NCBI GenBank assembly: GCA_964472305.1
Contig: CAYYJR010000021.1
Location: forward strand, 7,135-71,134
Length of the DNA stretch: 64,000 bases
Origin: CAYYJR01 sp964472305
GTDB taxonomy: Bacteria > Armatimonadota > Hebobacteria > CAIYQO01
Reading direction: 5' to 3'
In this document: positions 27,148 through 36,240 of the stretch, piece after piece
Layout of the letters: each line of letters opens with the position of its first letter
Numbering within the stretch: the stretch's first letter is position 1
Program-made: the position numbers and the translations under genes
Notes under the pieces: generated by a model
What the model was told of the DNA's origin: nothing
What the model saw: the letters and a program-made list of their open reading frames with translations, nothing else
The model's database searches: none

Positions 27148-28995
27148 TCACATGACCTTCCCACGCCGGGCGCGGAGCCATTCCTCGAGGAACAACAGCA
27201 CCCAGAGCGGTCCAGTCCGGTTCTGCGCAATCAGGTCTTCCATTACCGCGGGCTGGAACAGGCTGTGCAGTTCCGAATGCGCACCGAGCAGCCGTTCGCG
27301 GACGAAATCATGCAAGGCGCCCTGCGGCGCGAACCAGTGCGCAATCGGCACGCCGAACCCCATCTTCTTCCGGGAGAGAAATTCCGGCGAAAACATCCGG
27401 TGCATGGTCTTTTTCAGCAGCAGTTTCCCTTCCCACCCGCGCTCCCGGTTCCAATTGAGATTCAGCGCCGAGGGGATGGTCGCGGCGAATTCGGCGACCC
27501 GGACATCCACCAGCGGCGTGCGCACTTCCAGGCCGTGCATCATGCTGGCAATATCCACTTTAGTCAGGATATCGTATGGCAGATATGTCCGCATGTCCAG
27601 GGATTGCACCTGCTCGCACAGGCCGTAGCCTTTCGCACGGGCATACTCGCGTTCGAAGATTTCCAGCGGCGCGGGGCAGGTCTGTTGATACTCCGGTCGC
27701 CAGAGTTGCCGGCGCTGCGGGGTGTCGATATAGCTGATCAACCCCAGCCAGCCAGCCAGGTTGGGGGCGGGGCGCCGTGGATACCGGCGAGGGAAAAAGG
27801 TGCGCGCCAGCGGGAGCAGCATGCGCTTCCACAACGGCTTCATCTCCTGCCGGTGTGCGCCCATCCAACTGCGGTAAGTGCCGTACCCGGCAAACATTTC
27901 GTCCCCGCCGTCGCCGGAGAGTACCATCGGCAGCGATTTGCGCGCCATCCGGCAGAGATAATAGGTGGGGATGGCTGAGCTGTCCCCAAACGGCTCACCG
28001 TAATGATGCACCAGTTTCGGGAGCACCTCCAGGGCATCCGGCTTCACGATCTCCACATGGTGTTCCGTGGCGCAGCGGTGGGCAACGTCCTCGGCATACG
28101 GCAACTCGTTGAAGTCATCTTCCTCAAATCCTATGCTGAAGGTGCGGACCGGGTGGTCGAGCAGTTCCGCCATGTAGGCGACGATAGTGCTGGAATCGAC
28201 GCCGCCGGAGAGAAAGGCGCCGAAGGGCACGTCGGACACCAGGTGTGCGCGCACGGAGTCGCGCAGCACGGCATCCATTGCTTCCAGCCACTCGCCTTCC
28301 GACCGTCCCAGCACCGGCTGGAAGTGCACCTGCCAGTATTCCGTCGGCTCGGAGATGCGGCCGTCGAAGGTTACCGTAAGGTGGTGCGCCGGGGGGAGCT
28401 TGCGGATCTGCCGGTAAATCGACCGCGGAGCCGGGATATACTGCAGCCACAAATACTGGTCAACGGCTTCCAGATCGAGATCGAGTTGCGCGGAGACATG
28501 GCGCAGGGCCTGCAACTCGGAGGCGAAAGCGAGGCAGTGCGGCAATTGCAAGTAGTAGAGCGGCTTGATGCCCAGGTGATCGCGCGCGAGGAAGATCTGC
28601 CGCGCGTTTAGATCGATGATAGCGAAGGCGAACATCCCCCGGAAGCGTTCGACGCACCGCGTTCCCCACTCCTCGTAGGCGTGCACGATGACTTCGGTAT
28701 CCGAATGAGTGCGAAACGCATGCCCCGCGCGCTCCAGCGTGTCGCGCAGTTCGAGAAAATTATAGATCTCGCCGTTGAAGGTGATCCAGACAGTTCCGTC
28801 TTCATTGGACAGCGGTTGCTTTCCACCTTCAAGGTCGATGATGGACAGGCGACGGTGGCCGATAGCCACCGCATCAAACAGTGCCACCCCATCACCGTCC
28901 GGGCCACGGTGCGCGAGCGATTCGGTCATCGCCGCGATGACGTCGTGAGACACCGGGGTTCCATCGGTATGTAAGATACCTGCGATACCACACAT
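27148..28995 (-). CDS. asnB: Asparagine synthase (glutamine-hydrolysing)
   Basis: A protein of 615 residues. After Met removal Cys2 of MCGIAG is the glutaminase nucleophile, so the start must be 28995, not the upstream ATG. The glutaminase domain has LAHRGPDGDGV, FNGEIYNF and SDTEV. The synthetase domain has the pyrophosphate loop SGGVDSS (263-269) and LSGDGGDEMFAGYG. Known members amidate aspartate using glutamine and ATP. Copies inside polysaccharide loci, as here between a methyltransferase and a glycosyltransferase gene, often amidate sugar acids or are of unknown use; that reading is inference. Confidence 0.92.
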   Translation of the reverse strand: MCGIAGILHTDGTPVSHDVIAAMTESLAHRGPDGDGVALFDAVAIGHRRLSIIDLEGGKQPLSNEDGTVWITFNGEIYNFLELRDTLERAGHAFRTHSDTEVIVHAYEEWGTRCVERFRGMFAFAIIDLNARQIFLARDHLGIKPLYYLQLPHCLAFASELQALRHVSAQLDLDLEAVDQYLWLQYIPAPRSIYRQIRKLPPAHHLTVTFDGRISEPTEYWQVHFQPVLGRSEGEWLEAMDAVLRDSVRAHLVSDVPFGAFLSGGVDSSTIVAYMAELLDHPVRTFSIGFEEDDFNELPYAEDVAHRCATEHHVEIVKPDALEVLPKLVHHYGEPFGDSSAIPTYYLCRMARKSLPMVLSGDGGDEMFAGYGTYRSWMGAHRQEMKPLWKRMLLPLARTFFPRRYPRRPAPNLAGWLGLISYIDTPQRRQLWRPEYQQTCPAPLEIFEREYARAKGYGLCEQVQSLDMRTYLPYDILTKVDIASMMHGLEVRTPLVDVRVAEFAATIPSALNLNWNRERGWEGKLLLKKTMHRMFSPEFLSRKKMGFGVPIAHWFAPQGALHDFVRERLLGAHSELHSLFQPAVMEDLIAQNRTGPLWVLLFLEEWLRARRGKVM

Positions 28996-29009
28996 CGTTG
29001 GCACTCTCT

Positions 29010-29033
29010 ATGTCCGGCTTCTCTGCCGGACAT
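29010..29033. repeat. Intercistronic hairpin before asnB
   Basis: ATGTCCGGC, six-base loop, GCCGGACAT: a perfect 9-bp stem between the methyltransferase stop and the asnB start. No T-run follows, so it may tune mRNA stability or partial termination. Confidence 0.5.
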
Positions 29034-29051
29034 CATGTTACGTGCTGTGAC

Positions 29052-29840
29052 TCAAGCAGAAGCGCGTGAAAAAAGCAGAATATTCGTTGCATGCTGACCG
29101 ATGATGGTCTTCACCGGTGTCAGCTTCCATTCCGCACAGAACGTGATCAATTCATCCCCGGTTGCGACTTCGTAGGGCAATCCACCAAGCCAGTCAACAA
29201 TATCATGATAGGCATCCATTCCACGCATGCGCCGTTCGTTCCAGGTAAACGGATTCAGGTGGTTCTGATATCGATACCGCATCGTCTTGCCAATTTCTCT
29301 CAGTTCCAGCCATTTTTTTCCGAACCAATTTGAGCGGTTATACTGTTGCTTCAACGCCAGTTCTTTCGGATAATTCGGCGTTTTATTATATATTGAAATC
29401 CAGAACAAGCCGCCGGGTTTTATCGGCAGAGTCGCATGCTCGATGGCCTTCCACATGGAACCGGTATGATGCAATACGCCCCAGGAATAGACGATGTCGA
29501 ACGTGCCCAGGCTCTGTATGAACGCGCGATCCAGTACTGATCCATGCATGACCTGCCAGTTGTCCGGGCTGCCGGCACGCCGCCAGCATTCCTTCGTTGC
29601 CGCGACGCTGTGCTGATCGTAATCAAAGGAGACGATGGACGTTGCGCCCAGGTGGAAATATGCCAGGGAATGCAGACCTGATCCGCTGCCGATATCCAGC
29701 ACGGTTTTCCCTTTCACGCTCCCCTGCCCAAGCCACTCCTCGATATCCGCTGTGGCCTTTTCGAGGGCGCTCGCATCAGCAGCGCTTAAAAAGGATTCCC
29801 AGTTCTTCCCGAAAGAGAAGGTAACCTTATCATCTGCCAT
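29052..29840 (-). CDS. SAM-dependent methyltransferase
   Basis: A class I methyltransferase of 262 residues: motif I VLDIGSGSGLHS near residue 45, SIVSFDYDQHSVAATK (motif II with acidic residue), and YSWGVLHHTGSMWKAIEHA, the post-I region typical of Methyltransf_11/25 enzymes. The C-terminal half has RYRYQNHLNPFTWNERRMRG. ATG 29840 has AAAGGAAA eight bases upstream, clearly better than upstream starts. It is in a surface-polysaccharide locus, so O- or N-methylation of a sugar or a chain end is likely. The gap of about 190 bases to the upstream CgeB-like gene contains nothing obvious. Confidence 0.85.
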   Translation of the reverse strand: MADDKVTFSFGKNWESFLSAADASALEKATADIEEWLGQGSVKGKTVLDIGSGSGLHSLAYFHLGATSIVSFDYDQHSVAATKECWRRAGSPDNWQVMHGSVLDRAFIQSLGTFDIVYSWGVLHHTGSMWKAIEHATLPIKPGGLFWISIYNKTPNYPKELALKQQYNRSNWFGKKWLELREIGKTMRYRYQNHLNPFTWNERRMRGMDAYHDIVDWLGGLPYEVATGDELITFCAEWKLTPVKTIIGQHATNILLFSRASA

Positions 29841-30032
29841 AGACTGATTTCCTTTCTCATGACCAATGCAGGCGCGCAAATTGATCTGCCGTAGTATCGA
29901 CCGGTATACCCGGTTGCGCTCCGTGCTTTACCCCGCGTGCACCGGAAGGATTCGTGCTGTGCTGACCCGGCCTCCTTCCGACGGGCGACTCGCCGCTGCT
30001 ATCCAGGCTGTACTCCTACCCGACACGACAGT

Positions 30033-31238
30033 TTACAGTATCATTCGCGTCTTATGTTGAATCGTCCTGCTGAACAGGCGCTTCACCATGCGTTTCAGGA
30101 TGTAGAGCATGCTCTTCCCGGTATTAGTCAGTTGCAATAGTGATTGTTGAATGCAATGCTTGACGTGATATTGAGTCCGATGAAATGTTGCCGCGGACCG
30201 GCGCTGGCGCAATGTTTGTGCGATATGCAGTGCCTCATCCGGGAAGCGCGTTTTCTGCGTTTGCGCTCGAAACTCTTCGACATATCCGATAAGCCGCTGC
30301 ATGACCGCGATCTCGTTATACTCCTTGAGGGCACGTGCCCACCCAGCCGCCGCGATGGCGCGCCGCTCCTCGTCATGATCCAGGTAATAACGGCAGAGGT
30401 CGATCGCCTCTTCAACGGTGTCGAAGCCCACAACCTCCTTCTCCAGCGTGAAAATCTTCCCCAGATGCGATTTGTTATCACACAGTTGCATCACGCCGTT
30501 CGCTGGAAGAGTGTAGGTACGATAATTGATCGGACCGGTAGATAGATGGAAATTGACACCGATTTTCGTTCGCTGGTATAACGGGATGCGCTGCTCTTCC
30601 GGCAGGAACCCGTTCGGCCAATTCATGCCATAGTATGCCCCCTGCGGGAACGCGGCGGCAAATCGGTCGAGGCGCTCGCTGCGCAGATCATTATCAAAGC
30701 GGCTGCAGAGCAACGCAACATCGACATCCCGTTCCCCATGGAGAATCTGTTCACGGGTCAACGCCGGATGATGATCGGTCGCGCGATACCCCAATGGCAG
30801 GAAGCGTGCATGTTTGACCCCCCACCCTGCATATAACTCGACGGCGGCGATATTGCCCACCAGCGAAAGGTCATACGCCCAGGCGGCAGGCTGTGAGAGA
30901 TCGGGAGACGCCTCCGGGTCATCAAAACAACAAAACACGTTGAACGTCGACAATTGCCGGACAAAGTCAGGATGAAGGTTGACGCCGTGATAATTCACGA
31001 AGACGTCGTAGTCCGTGAGCGTCGTCGCTAATCGCTCATACATCAGATAGAGTGCGCGATCCCCGATCTTCCATGCCACCTCCAACTGCGGCCATTTATA
31101 ATTCAGCGCTGGCGGATTGACCGCCAGTGAAAATGCATCGACCTGAAAACCGTGTTCCTTAAGGCGTGTAAACCAATCATGGAGTTGTACTCGCTGAACC
31201 GGATCGAAAAAGTAATTATACCCGATGAGAATGCGCAT
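30033..31238 (-). CDS. CgeB-like glycosyltransferase, copy 2
   Basis: A protein of 401 residues in the GT-B group with a Glyco_trans_1_2/CgeB-type C-terminal domain: INYRTYTLPANGVMQLCDN, FTLEKEVVGFDTVEEAIDL and YYLDHDEERRAIAAAG. The N-terminal half reads DYDVFVNYHGVNLHPDFVRQ and FNVFCCFDDPEASPD. It is similar along its whole length to the next gene upstream and begins four bases after that gene ends, so the pair is a tandem duplication. A basic C-terminal extension (ILKRMVKRLFSR) suggests membrane contact. The sugar is unknown. Confidence 0.78.
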   Translation of the reverse strand: MRILIGYNYFFDPVQRVQLHDWFTRLKEHGFQVDAFSLAVNPPALNYKWPQLEVAWKIGDRALYLMYERLATTLTDYDVFVNYHGVNLHPDFVRQLSTFNVFCCFDDPEASPDLSQPAAWAYDLSLVGNIAAVELYAGWGVKHARFLPLGYRATDHHPALTREQILHGERDVDVALLCSRFDNDLRSERLDRFAAAFPQGAYYGMNWPNGFLPEEQRIPLYQRTKIGVNFHLSTGPINYRTYTLPANGVMQLCDNKSHLGKIFTLEKEVVGFDTVEEAIDLCRYYLDHDEERRAIAAAGWARALKEYNEIAVMQRLIGYVEEFRAQTQKTRFPDEALHIAQTLRQRRSAATFHRTQYHVKHCIQQSLLQLTNTGKSMLYILKRMVKRLFSRTIQHKTRMIL

Positions 31239-31242
31239 GCCG

Positions 31243-32400
31243 TCATTTCCCCAGCCGGCGCCTGATGCGCCCGCTGACTTGTATGATAAAGCGAATGAGT
31301 TTGCGGCCGGGCGTGGATACGACACGCCAGATCCGGCGTCCAACCGTCCGTTTGCGATGCTCGCCCAACGCGAGAACGATGTGCTCCGGCTGGTAATTCT
31401 CCCGCGGTTTTCGCGCGGCGGCTATCAGCTCGCTGGCATACCGTTCGAGCTGGTGATACTGGGCGATCTCGTTATACTCCCGCATCGCACGCTCCCACCC
31501 GGCGGCGGCGATGGCACGCCGTTCCTCATCGTGCGCCAGGTAATAGCGGCACAGTTCGATCGCTTCGTCAATAGTGTCGTACCCCACGACTTCCTTGTTC
31601 AGTTCGAAGATCTGACCGAGGTAGGCCTTGTTGTCACAGAGCTGCATGACACCATTGGCCGGTAAAATATAGGTGCGCGCGTTCACCGGGCCGGTCGAGT
31701 TATGCAGATTAAAACCGATTTTCGCCTGTTGGTAGAGCGGGATGCGCTGTTCCTCCGACAGGAACCCCTTCGGCCACCCGCGCCCGTAGAACGCGCCGTC
31801 CGGGAACGCGTCACTCAACCGGTCCAACCGCTCCCGTCGAAACGGCATTATCCGCTCGCACAACAGCACGACATCGTGCTCCCGCGCGCCGGTTAGTATC
31901 CGTTCCCGCGTGAGGGAGGAATCGTAGTCTTGAATCGAATAACACAGCGGCCAGAAGCGTGCCTCGTGCACGCCCCACGTCCGGTACCGGTCTACCTCGG
32001 CGATATTACCCACTAACGCCAGATCATACGCCCAGGCGGCCGGGCGTGAAAAGAACTCCGATGATTCCGGATCGTCGAAGTAGCAATAGATATTGAACGT
32101 CGGCAGTTGGCGGACGAATTCCGGATGCAGGTTGATGCCCGGGCAGTTGACGAAGACATCGTAACCCTCGACCGCCCTGGCCAACTGTTCATACAGCGTG
32201 AGCAACGCGTGATCGCCGCGGCGCCAGCGCGCGTCAAGCTCATTCCACCGCAAGAACGTGAATGGCGGATTGAGGCTGATACAAAAGGCATCCGCCTCGA
32301 TCCCCTGCTGGCGAAGCCGGAGCATCTTCGCTTCAAAGCGCTTGCGCTCTTTCGATGACGGATCTCCTCCGTCGCTGAATCCGAGCAGCAGTTTCATCAT
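31243..32400 (-). CDS. CgeB-like glycosyltransferase, copy 1
   Basis: A protein of 385 residues, paralogue of the following gene. Shared landmarks are YDVFVNCPGINLHPEFVRQ, FNIYCYFDDPES, RPAAWAYDLALVGNIAEV, SEEQRIPLYQQAKIGFNLH, TYILPANGVMQLCDN and YYLAHDEERRAIAAAGWERA. The start overlaps the stop of the methyltransferase gene by ATGA, so translation is coupled. The basic tail (RIWRVVSTPGRKLI, RIRRRLGK) may bind membrane. Two related transferases in a row could add successive similar sugars. Confidence 0.78.
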   Translation of the reverse strand: MMKLLLGFSDGGDPSSKERKRFEAKMLRLRQQGIEADAFCISLNPPFTFLRWNELDARWRRGDHALLTLYEQLARAVEGYDVFVNCPGINLHPEFVRQLPTFNIYCYFDDPESSEFFSRPAAWAYDLALVGNIAEVDRYRTWGVHEARFWPLCYSIQDYDSSLTRERILTGAREHDVVLLCERIMPFRRERLDRLSDAFPDGAFYGRGWPKGFLSEEQRIPLYQQAKIGFNLHNSTGPVNARTYILPANGVMQLCDNKAYLGQIFELNKEVVGYDTIDEAIELCRYYLAHDEERRAIAAAGWERAMREYNEIAQYHQLERYASELIAAARKPRENYQPEHIVLALGEHRKRTVGRRIWRVVSTPGRKLIRFIIQVSGRIRRRLGK

Positions 32401-33146
32401 GCACCTTTCACTTGGTGCACCCCCATCCAGGAATCACGGACGTGATACACGTATCCCGTGATCAGTCCGTCGGCCATCAAGCGGTTCACGGCACGGCAAA
32501 TATCGCCGACCCAGTAAGACATGGGCGCCCAGGCCAGGCTGAAGTCGTGCCAGACGATGAAGCCGCCGGGCTTCATATACGGCAGCACCTTCCGGGTATC
32601 GTTATACACGAATTCCATGTCGTGGCAGCCGTCGATGAACGCCAGGTCGATCTGGCCGATATCGGGGGTCCACCTGGCAGAATTGGCGTAGATCTGCGTG
32701 ATATTCGTAAATCCGCGCTGGCGATAATACGAGCCGATTTGTTCACGATCGATGGCAACCGTTGTCGCTTTGCCTCCCTCCCCGGAGGCAATTTCCTCCG
32801 GGGGAATATTCAAGGTGTAGATCCGTGATGCCGGCGCGTTGCCGGCGAGCAATGCCGTTGAGTGGCCGTAGGCAGTGCCGATCTCCAGGCACACAGCCGG
32901 ATTGCAGTTGCGGGCAATGACGGACAACGACTCGGCATCGCGCAGGCGACGCTCATTGACGTCGAGCAAACCGTCAAAACCAGAGAAATAGTCGTCGTCA
33001 ATAATCGGATCGTTCGACCACCCAAACAGTTTTTTCAATTCCTGGATGTTGTTCAACTCAACGACGCGTCCGCGGAGATGGGGGAAAGGATCCGGATTGA
33101 GGTAACGACGGATCCGGTTTTTCACGCGTTGTGCAAACGAAATCAT
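32397..33146 (-). CDS. SAM-dependent methyltransferase (Methyltransf_24-like)
   Basis: A protein of 249 residues with motif I CLEIGTAYGHSTALLAGN near residue 87, IDLAFIDGCHDMEFVYNDTR and KPGGFIVWHDFS, the pattern of Methyltransf_24/CmcI-like enzymes often found in O-antigen loci. ATG 33146 has AAGGAG eight bases upstream; the GTG at 33152 is too close to it. It lies directly downstream of the exporter ATPase gene and overlaps the next gene by ATGA. It may cap or decorate the exported chain, as methylation ends chain growth in some Wzm/Wzt systems (inference). Confidence 0.83.
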   Translation of the reverse strand: MISFAQRVKNRIRRYLNPDPFPHLRGRVVELNNIQELKKLFGWSNDPIIDDDYFSGFDGLLDVNERRLRDAESLSVIARNCNPAVCLEIGTAYGHSTALLAGNAPASRIYTLNIPPEEIASGEGGKATTVAIDREQIGSYYRQRGFTNITQIYANSARWTPDIGQIDLAFIDGCHDMEFVYNDTRKVLPYMKPGGFIVWHDFSLAWAPMSYWVGDICRAVNRLMADGLITGYVYHVRDSWMGVHQVKGA

Positions 33147-33158
33147 CGCCACGGCTCC

Positions 33159-34451
33159 TTATGGGGGGGTAGGCTGGGCTTCCTGATCCATCCGACGGGT
33201 GTGCCAGGGAATAAAGGGGGCTAACCGTCCACGGATAGGTTCGGTTTGATAGGCGCGATTCGCCCTCCCGGTGCGCTCAACATGCAGCGGGATGCGCAGG
33301 CTACTTTCCGGGAAGCAGACACGCTGGTTGAAGATAGTCGCGTTCAGCAGCAAGGTGTAATCGCATGGCGCCAACAGATCGGCCGGGATGACGGCTTGCG
33401 TGCGATAATGCCCGGGCAGCATGGTGGGAATGCCGTCGTTATCCTCATCGTGAAACGTGCGGAACAGAATGGTGCCATCCGTCACATCGCAGAGATCGCA
33501 GAAGATGCGCAGGCCGGTCGCGGGTTGCCGCACTTCGAAGTCGACGGTGATTTCCAGCGGCAAGCCGTTCATGAGAAATTGCGTCACGGGATGGCTTTCC
33601 TGGGATATTTCCAGCTTGCTGATACGGATTGTCGGGTCCGATGGGCACTCGGCAACCATGGCGTTGAGGTCGATCTCGCCGACATGATGGAACAGATTGG
33701 CGAGATATTGCCGGATCACCTCGTCACTCGCTCCGGTTGCTTCGAGTCGCCCCCGGTTGAACAGCACTGAACGCGAGCAGAGCGCGCGGATGGTCTGCAT
33801 GTTATGACTCACGAACAGCACGGTGCGGCCACCGCGGGCGACTTCGTTCATTTTGCCCAGACATTTTTTCTGGAAGGCCGCATCCCCGACCGCCAGCACC
33901 TCGTCCACCAGGAGAATTTCCGGCTCCAGGTGGGCGGCTACGGCGAAGGCCAGGCGCACATACATGCCGCTGGAGTACCGCTTCACCGGGGTGTCGAGGA
34001 ATTGTTCTATCTCGGAGAAAGCGACGATTTCGTCGAATTTCTGCTGGATTTCCGCGCGCCGCATGCCCAGGATGGCACCGTTCATATAGATGTTCTCGCG
34101 CCCGGTCAGCTCGGGATGAAAACCCGTACCCACCTCCAGCAGCGAACCGACGCGGCCGTGGAGTTCGGCGCGGCCGACGGTGGGCTCGGTGATGCGTGAG
34201 AGGATTTTGAGCAGGGTACTCTTGCCCGAACCATTGCGACCGATGATGCCGACCACCTCGCCGTGCTTCACCTCGAAGGAGACCTCCTTCAGCGCCCAGA
34301 TGGTGTCGCCGACGGGCGTGGCGGGCCGGCGCCGGCGAAACGGCGCCGTGACGATGTTGGTGATCGTCTCGCGCAGGTTGCGCTCGGGCGCAGGCTGCCC
34401 GATGTGATACTGCTTCCCCAGATTGTCCACATGAATGGCGATGTCACTCAT
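33159..34451 (-). CDS. wzt: Polysaccharide ABC exporter, ATP-binding protein (Wzt-like)
   Basis: A protein of 430 residues. Residues ~1-250 are the ATPase: Walker A GRNGSGKST (71-79), signature YSSGMYVRL (159-167), Walker B ILLVDE (179-184), H-loop His216. The long N-terminal insert before Walker A (ETITNIVTAPFRRRRPATP) is typical of the O-antigen/teichoic acid exporter class. Residues ~270-410 form a beta-rich Wzt-type C-terminal domain, which in known systems binds the modified end of the polysaccharide. It follows the permease gene by three bases. Confidence 0.93.
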   Translation of the reverse strand: MSDIAIHVDNLGKQYHIGQPAPERNLRETITNIVTAPFRRRRPATPVGDTIWALKEVSFEVKHGEVVGIIGRNGSGKSTLLKILSRITEPTVGRAELHGRVGSLLEVGTGFHPELTGRENIYMNGAILGMRRAEIQQKFDEIVAFSEIEQFLDTPVKRYSSGMYVRLAFAVAAHLEPEILLVDEVLAVGDAAFQKKCLGKMNEVARGGRTVLFVSHNMQTIRALCSRSVLFNRGRLEATGASDEVIRQYLANLFHHVGEIDLNAMVAECPSDPTIRISKLEISQESHPVTQFLMNGLPLEITVDFEVRQPATGLRIFCDLCDVTDGTILFRTFHDEDNDGIPTMLPGHYRTQAVIPADLLAPCDYTLLLNATIFNQRVCFPESSLRIPLHVERTGRANRAYQTEPIRGRLAPFIPWHTRRMDQEAQPTPP

Positions 34452-34454
34452 TGA

Positions 34455-35282
34455 TTACACAATATCGGCGAAGGTCGTTTCCAGGCGGGTGAAATAGTAC
34501 AGTCCGGTGACCAGCACGATGGCGATGCTGACTACCGAGGCGACGATCGACAGCGTCGAGGGCGGCAGTCCGCCCGCCAGCGACCAGCGAAATCCCTGTA
34601 TCAGGGCCACCAGGGGGTTGAAATTATATAGCAACTTCACCGTGGGGTGATAGACCATCGTGGGGGAGTAGACGATCGGGGAAGCGAACATCAGGATCTG
34701 CAGCAGGAACGGCACCAGATGTTGCGCGTCCCGGTAGCGCACGCTGAAGGACGCCACCCACAACCCGAACGACAGCGCTGCAATGAGCAGCGCCAGCATG
34801 AGTAGCGGCAATGCGCACAGCCGCCAGGTGGGTGCCACTTCGAACATCACCAGCATGCCGAACAGCACGCCCAGGCCGATCGCGAAATCCACCAGGCCGG
34901 CGAGGACGGCTGACAGCGGGATATGCAAGCGCGGGAAATAGACTTTGCTCAGGAGATTGGCATTACCGATCAGGCTGCCCCCGGCGCGCGTCACCCCACC
35001 GGAGAAAAACGCCCATGGCAGCATGGCGGCATAAAAGAATACCGGATAGGGGATGCCCTCGGAGGGGAAGCGGGCCAGCTTGCTGAAGATGATGGTGTAG
35101 ATCAGGATGTTGACCAGGGGGTTGATCACCGCCCACGTCACCCCCAGCAGCGTCTGTTTATAGCGCACCGTGATGTCTCGCCAGATGAAGAAGAAGAGCA
35201 ATTCATTGCGATCCCACAGTTCGCGCAGGTGCAGCGCCCGCCAGCCGTGCGTGGGTTGGATCGTGGTGACCTGCGCACTCAT
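34455..35282 (-). CDS. wzm: Polysaccharide ABC exporter, permease (Wzm-like)
   Basis: A 275-residue ABC-2 permease. The N-terminus RELLFFFIWRDITVRYKQT-like segment (here NELLFFFIWRDITVRYKQT) precedes about six membrane helices with VINPLVNILIYTIIFSKL and FASPIVYSP between them. It moves lipid-linked polysaccharide across the inner membrane together with the Wzt-like ATPase encoded next to it. Start codon: ATG 35282 is used; ATG 35357 or 35354 with AGGCAGG upstream would add about 25 residues and is a real alternative. It is the first gene after the promoter at 35474-35502. Confidence 0.88.
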   Translation of the reverse strand: MSAQVTTIQPTHGWRALHLRELWDRNELLFFFIWRDITVRYKQTLLGVTWAVINPLVNILIYTIIFSKLARFPSEGIPYPVFFYAAMLPWAFFSGGVTRAGGSLIGNANLLSKVYFPRLHIPLSAVLAGLVDFAIGLGVLFGMLVMFEVAPTWRLCALPLLMLALLIAALSFGLWVASFSVRYRDAQHLVPFLLQILMFASPIVYSPTMVYHPTVKLLYNFNPLVALIQGFRWSLAGGLPPSTLSIVASVVSIAIVLVTGLYYFTRLETTFADIV

Positions 35283-35473
35283 GGCAGGAGTGCCGAGAGG
35301 GGTACGGCATACGCTTGCACCGTGCGCCGGTTCTTCGCTTCTCGATGTGGACATCATGCGTGCCTGCCTGTGCTGCGCCGACGGGCGAGTGAAGGGGTCG
35401 TGACGCGTGCTGACCACGGCCCGAAAGACAGAGGAGTGCCGCCCCCCTTGTCTCCCTGATGATCATTGCGATT

Positions 35474-35502
35474 ATTATATCAGCAGGCACAACCATGAGC
35501 AA
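35474..35502 (-). promoter_or_regulatory. Promoter of the polysaccharide exporter operon
   Basis: On the minus strand TTGCTC (35497-35502), 17 bases, TATAAT (35474-35479). It is placed to transcribe wzm, wzt and the genes behind them. Confidence 0.7.
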
Positions 35503-35770
35503 GTCACGACCGGATGCCCCTTCGCATCGCCGATTACTGCTCACGGGTATCCTTCGGTCATTTGCGGTTCCGCTTTCGTATTCCTCTAACCCCAGCCTGG
35601 AGTAACCCGTCGGGTGCAGCACGTGGAAGTTGGTTCTGCCAGCATCCGGGGCTGATCGCTTTCCGGCACACCTGACGGACCTGGTGTGTCTCATTGTCCG
35701 GTGCATCTGTGGGATATCATCAGCCTTACCTGTTATGCAGCGTCGGACTCACCCAATCTGCGGTGTTGTC

Positions 35771-35899
35771 CTGGCAGGCCGGTTTATCGCATTGCTGGCA
35801 CGCAGGTTGAGCGGTATAATGAGTCCGGATCCATTGTAATGATGACCCTGGATGCGCCTGCCCATCACTGCTGTTTCCCTATGCATCGGCAACCATGGA
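35771..35899 (+). repeat. Duplicated promoter region, copy A
   Basis: About 125 bases that align with 48632-48753, from CTGGCAGGCCGGTTT through the -10 box and GTCCGGATCCA to GCGCCTG and beyond. The match covers promoter and early transcribed DNA, which suggests a shared regulator or a copied promoter cassette. The remaining DNA back to 35503 has no feature I can support. Confidence 0.75.
35792..35820 (+). promoter_or_regulatory. Promoter of the 36-48 kb operon
   Basis: TTGCTG (35792-35797), 17 bases, TATAAT (35815-35820). The same architecture is found at 48653-48681 in otherwise similar DNA. It gives a leader of roughly 415 bases before the GH28-like gene. Confidence 0.75.
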
Positions 35900-35913
35900 T
35901 TGACGTCGTCAAT
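35899..35913. promoter_or_regulatory. Operator-like palindrome in the leader
   Basis: ATTGACG, one base, CGTCAAT: perfect 7-bp arms about 80 bases after the -10 box, at the right-hand end of the duplicated region. It is absent from the second copy. Confidence 0.4.
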
Positions 35914-36240
35914 CACGGCGGGTGATATTACATGACACCATAATACGTGAACATGTTGCCGGTGACGATGCCGCTTCCCGACTTGCGCTGGGGCTGCGGC
36001 TACCTGCGTACCGAGCGGAACGAATTCGTGTCGACGGTGAACCGTTTGAAAAGCGCATTTGTCATGCAGACAGGCATCGTAAGGTATGTGCATCTCGTTG
36101 TCGCAATAGGGTTGCTGACGGCTCTTCCCCGCGGGGTATTGCTGATCAGCGAACGAGGCAGGAAGAGGTGCTGCCTGCTTGCCGTGACGGCGTGCGGCTG
36201 GCGGATAGTCGGCGGGATGATTCAAGTCCGGGGAGATGAG
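35914..36240 (+). other. Long untranslated leader before the GH28-like gene
   Basis: About 330 bases. The frame of the GH28-like gene is open here from 35947, but the product would carry a Cys- and Arg-rich extension with no family match, so I treat it as leader. Only the GGGGAG ribosome site at the end is clear. Confidence 0.4.
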
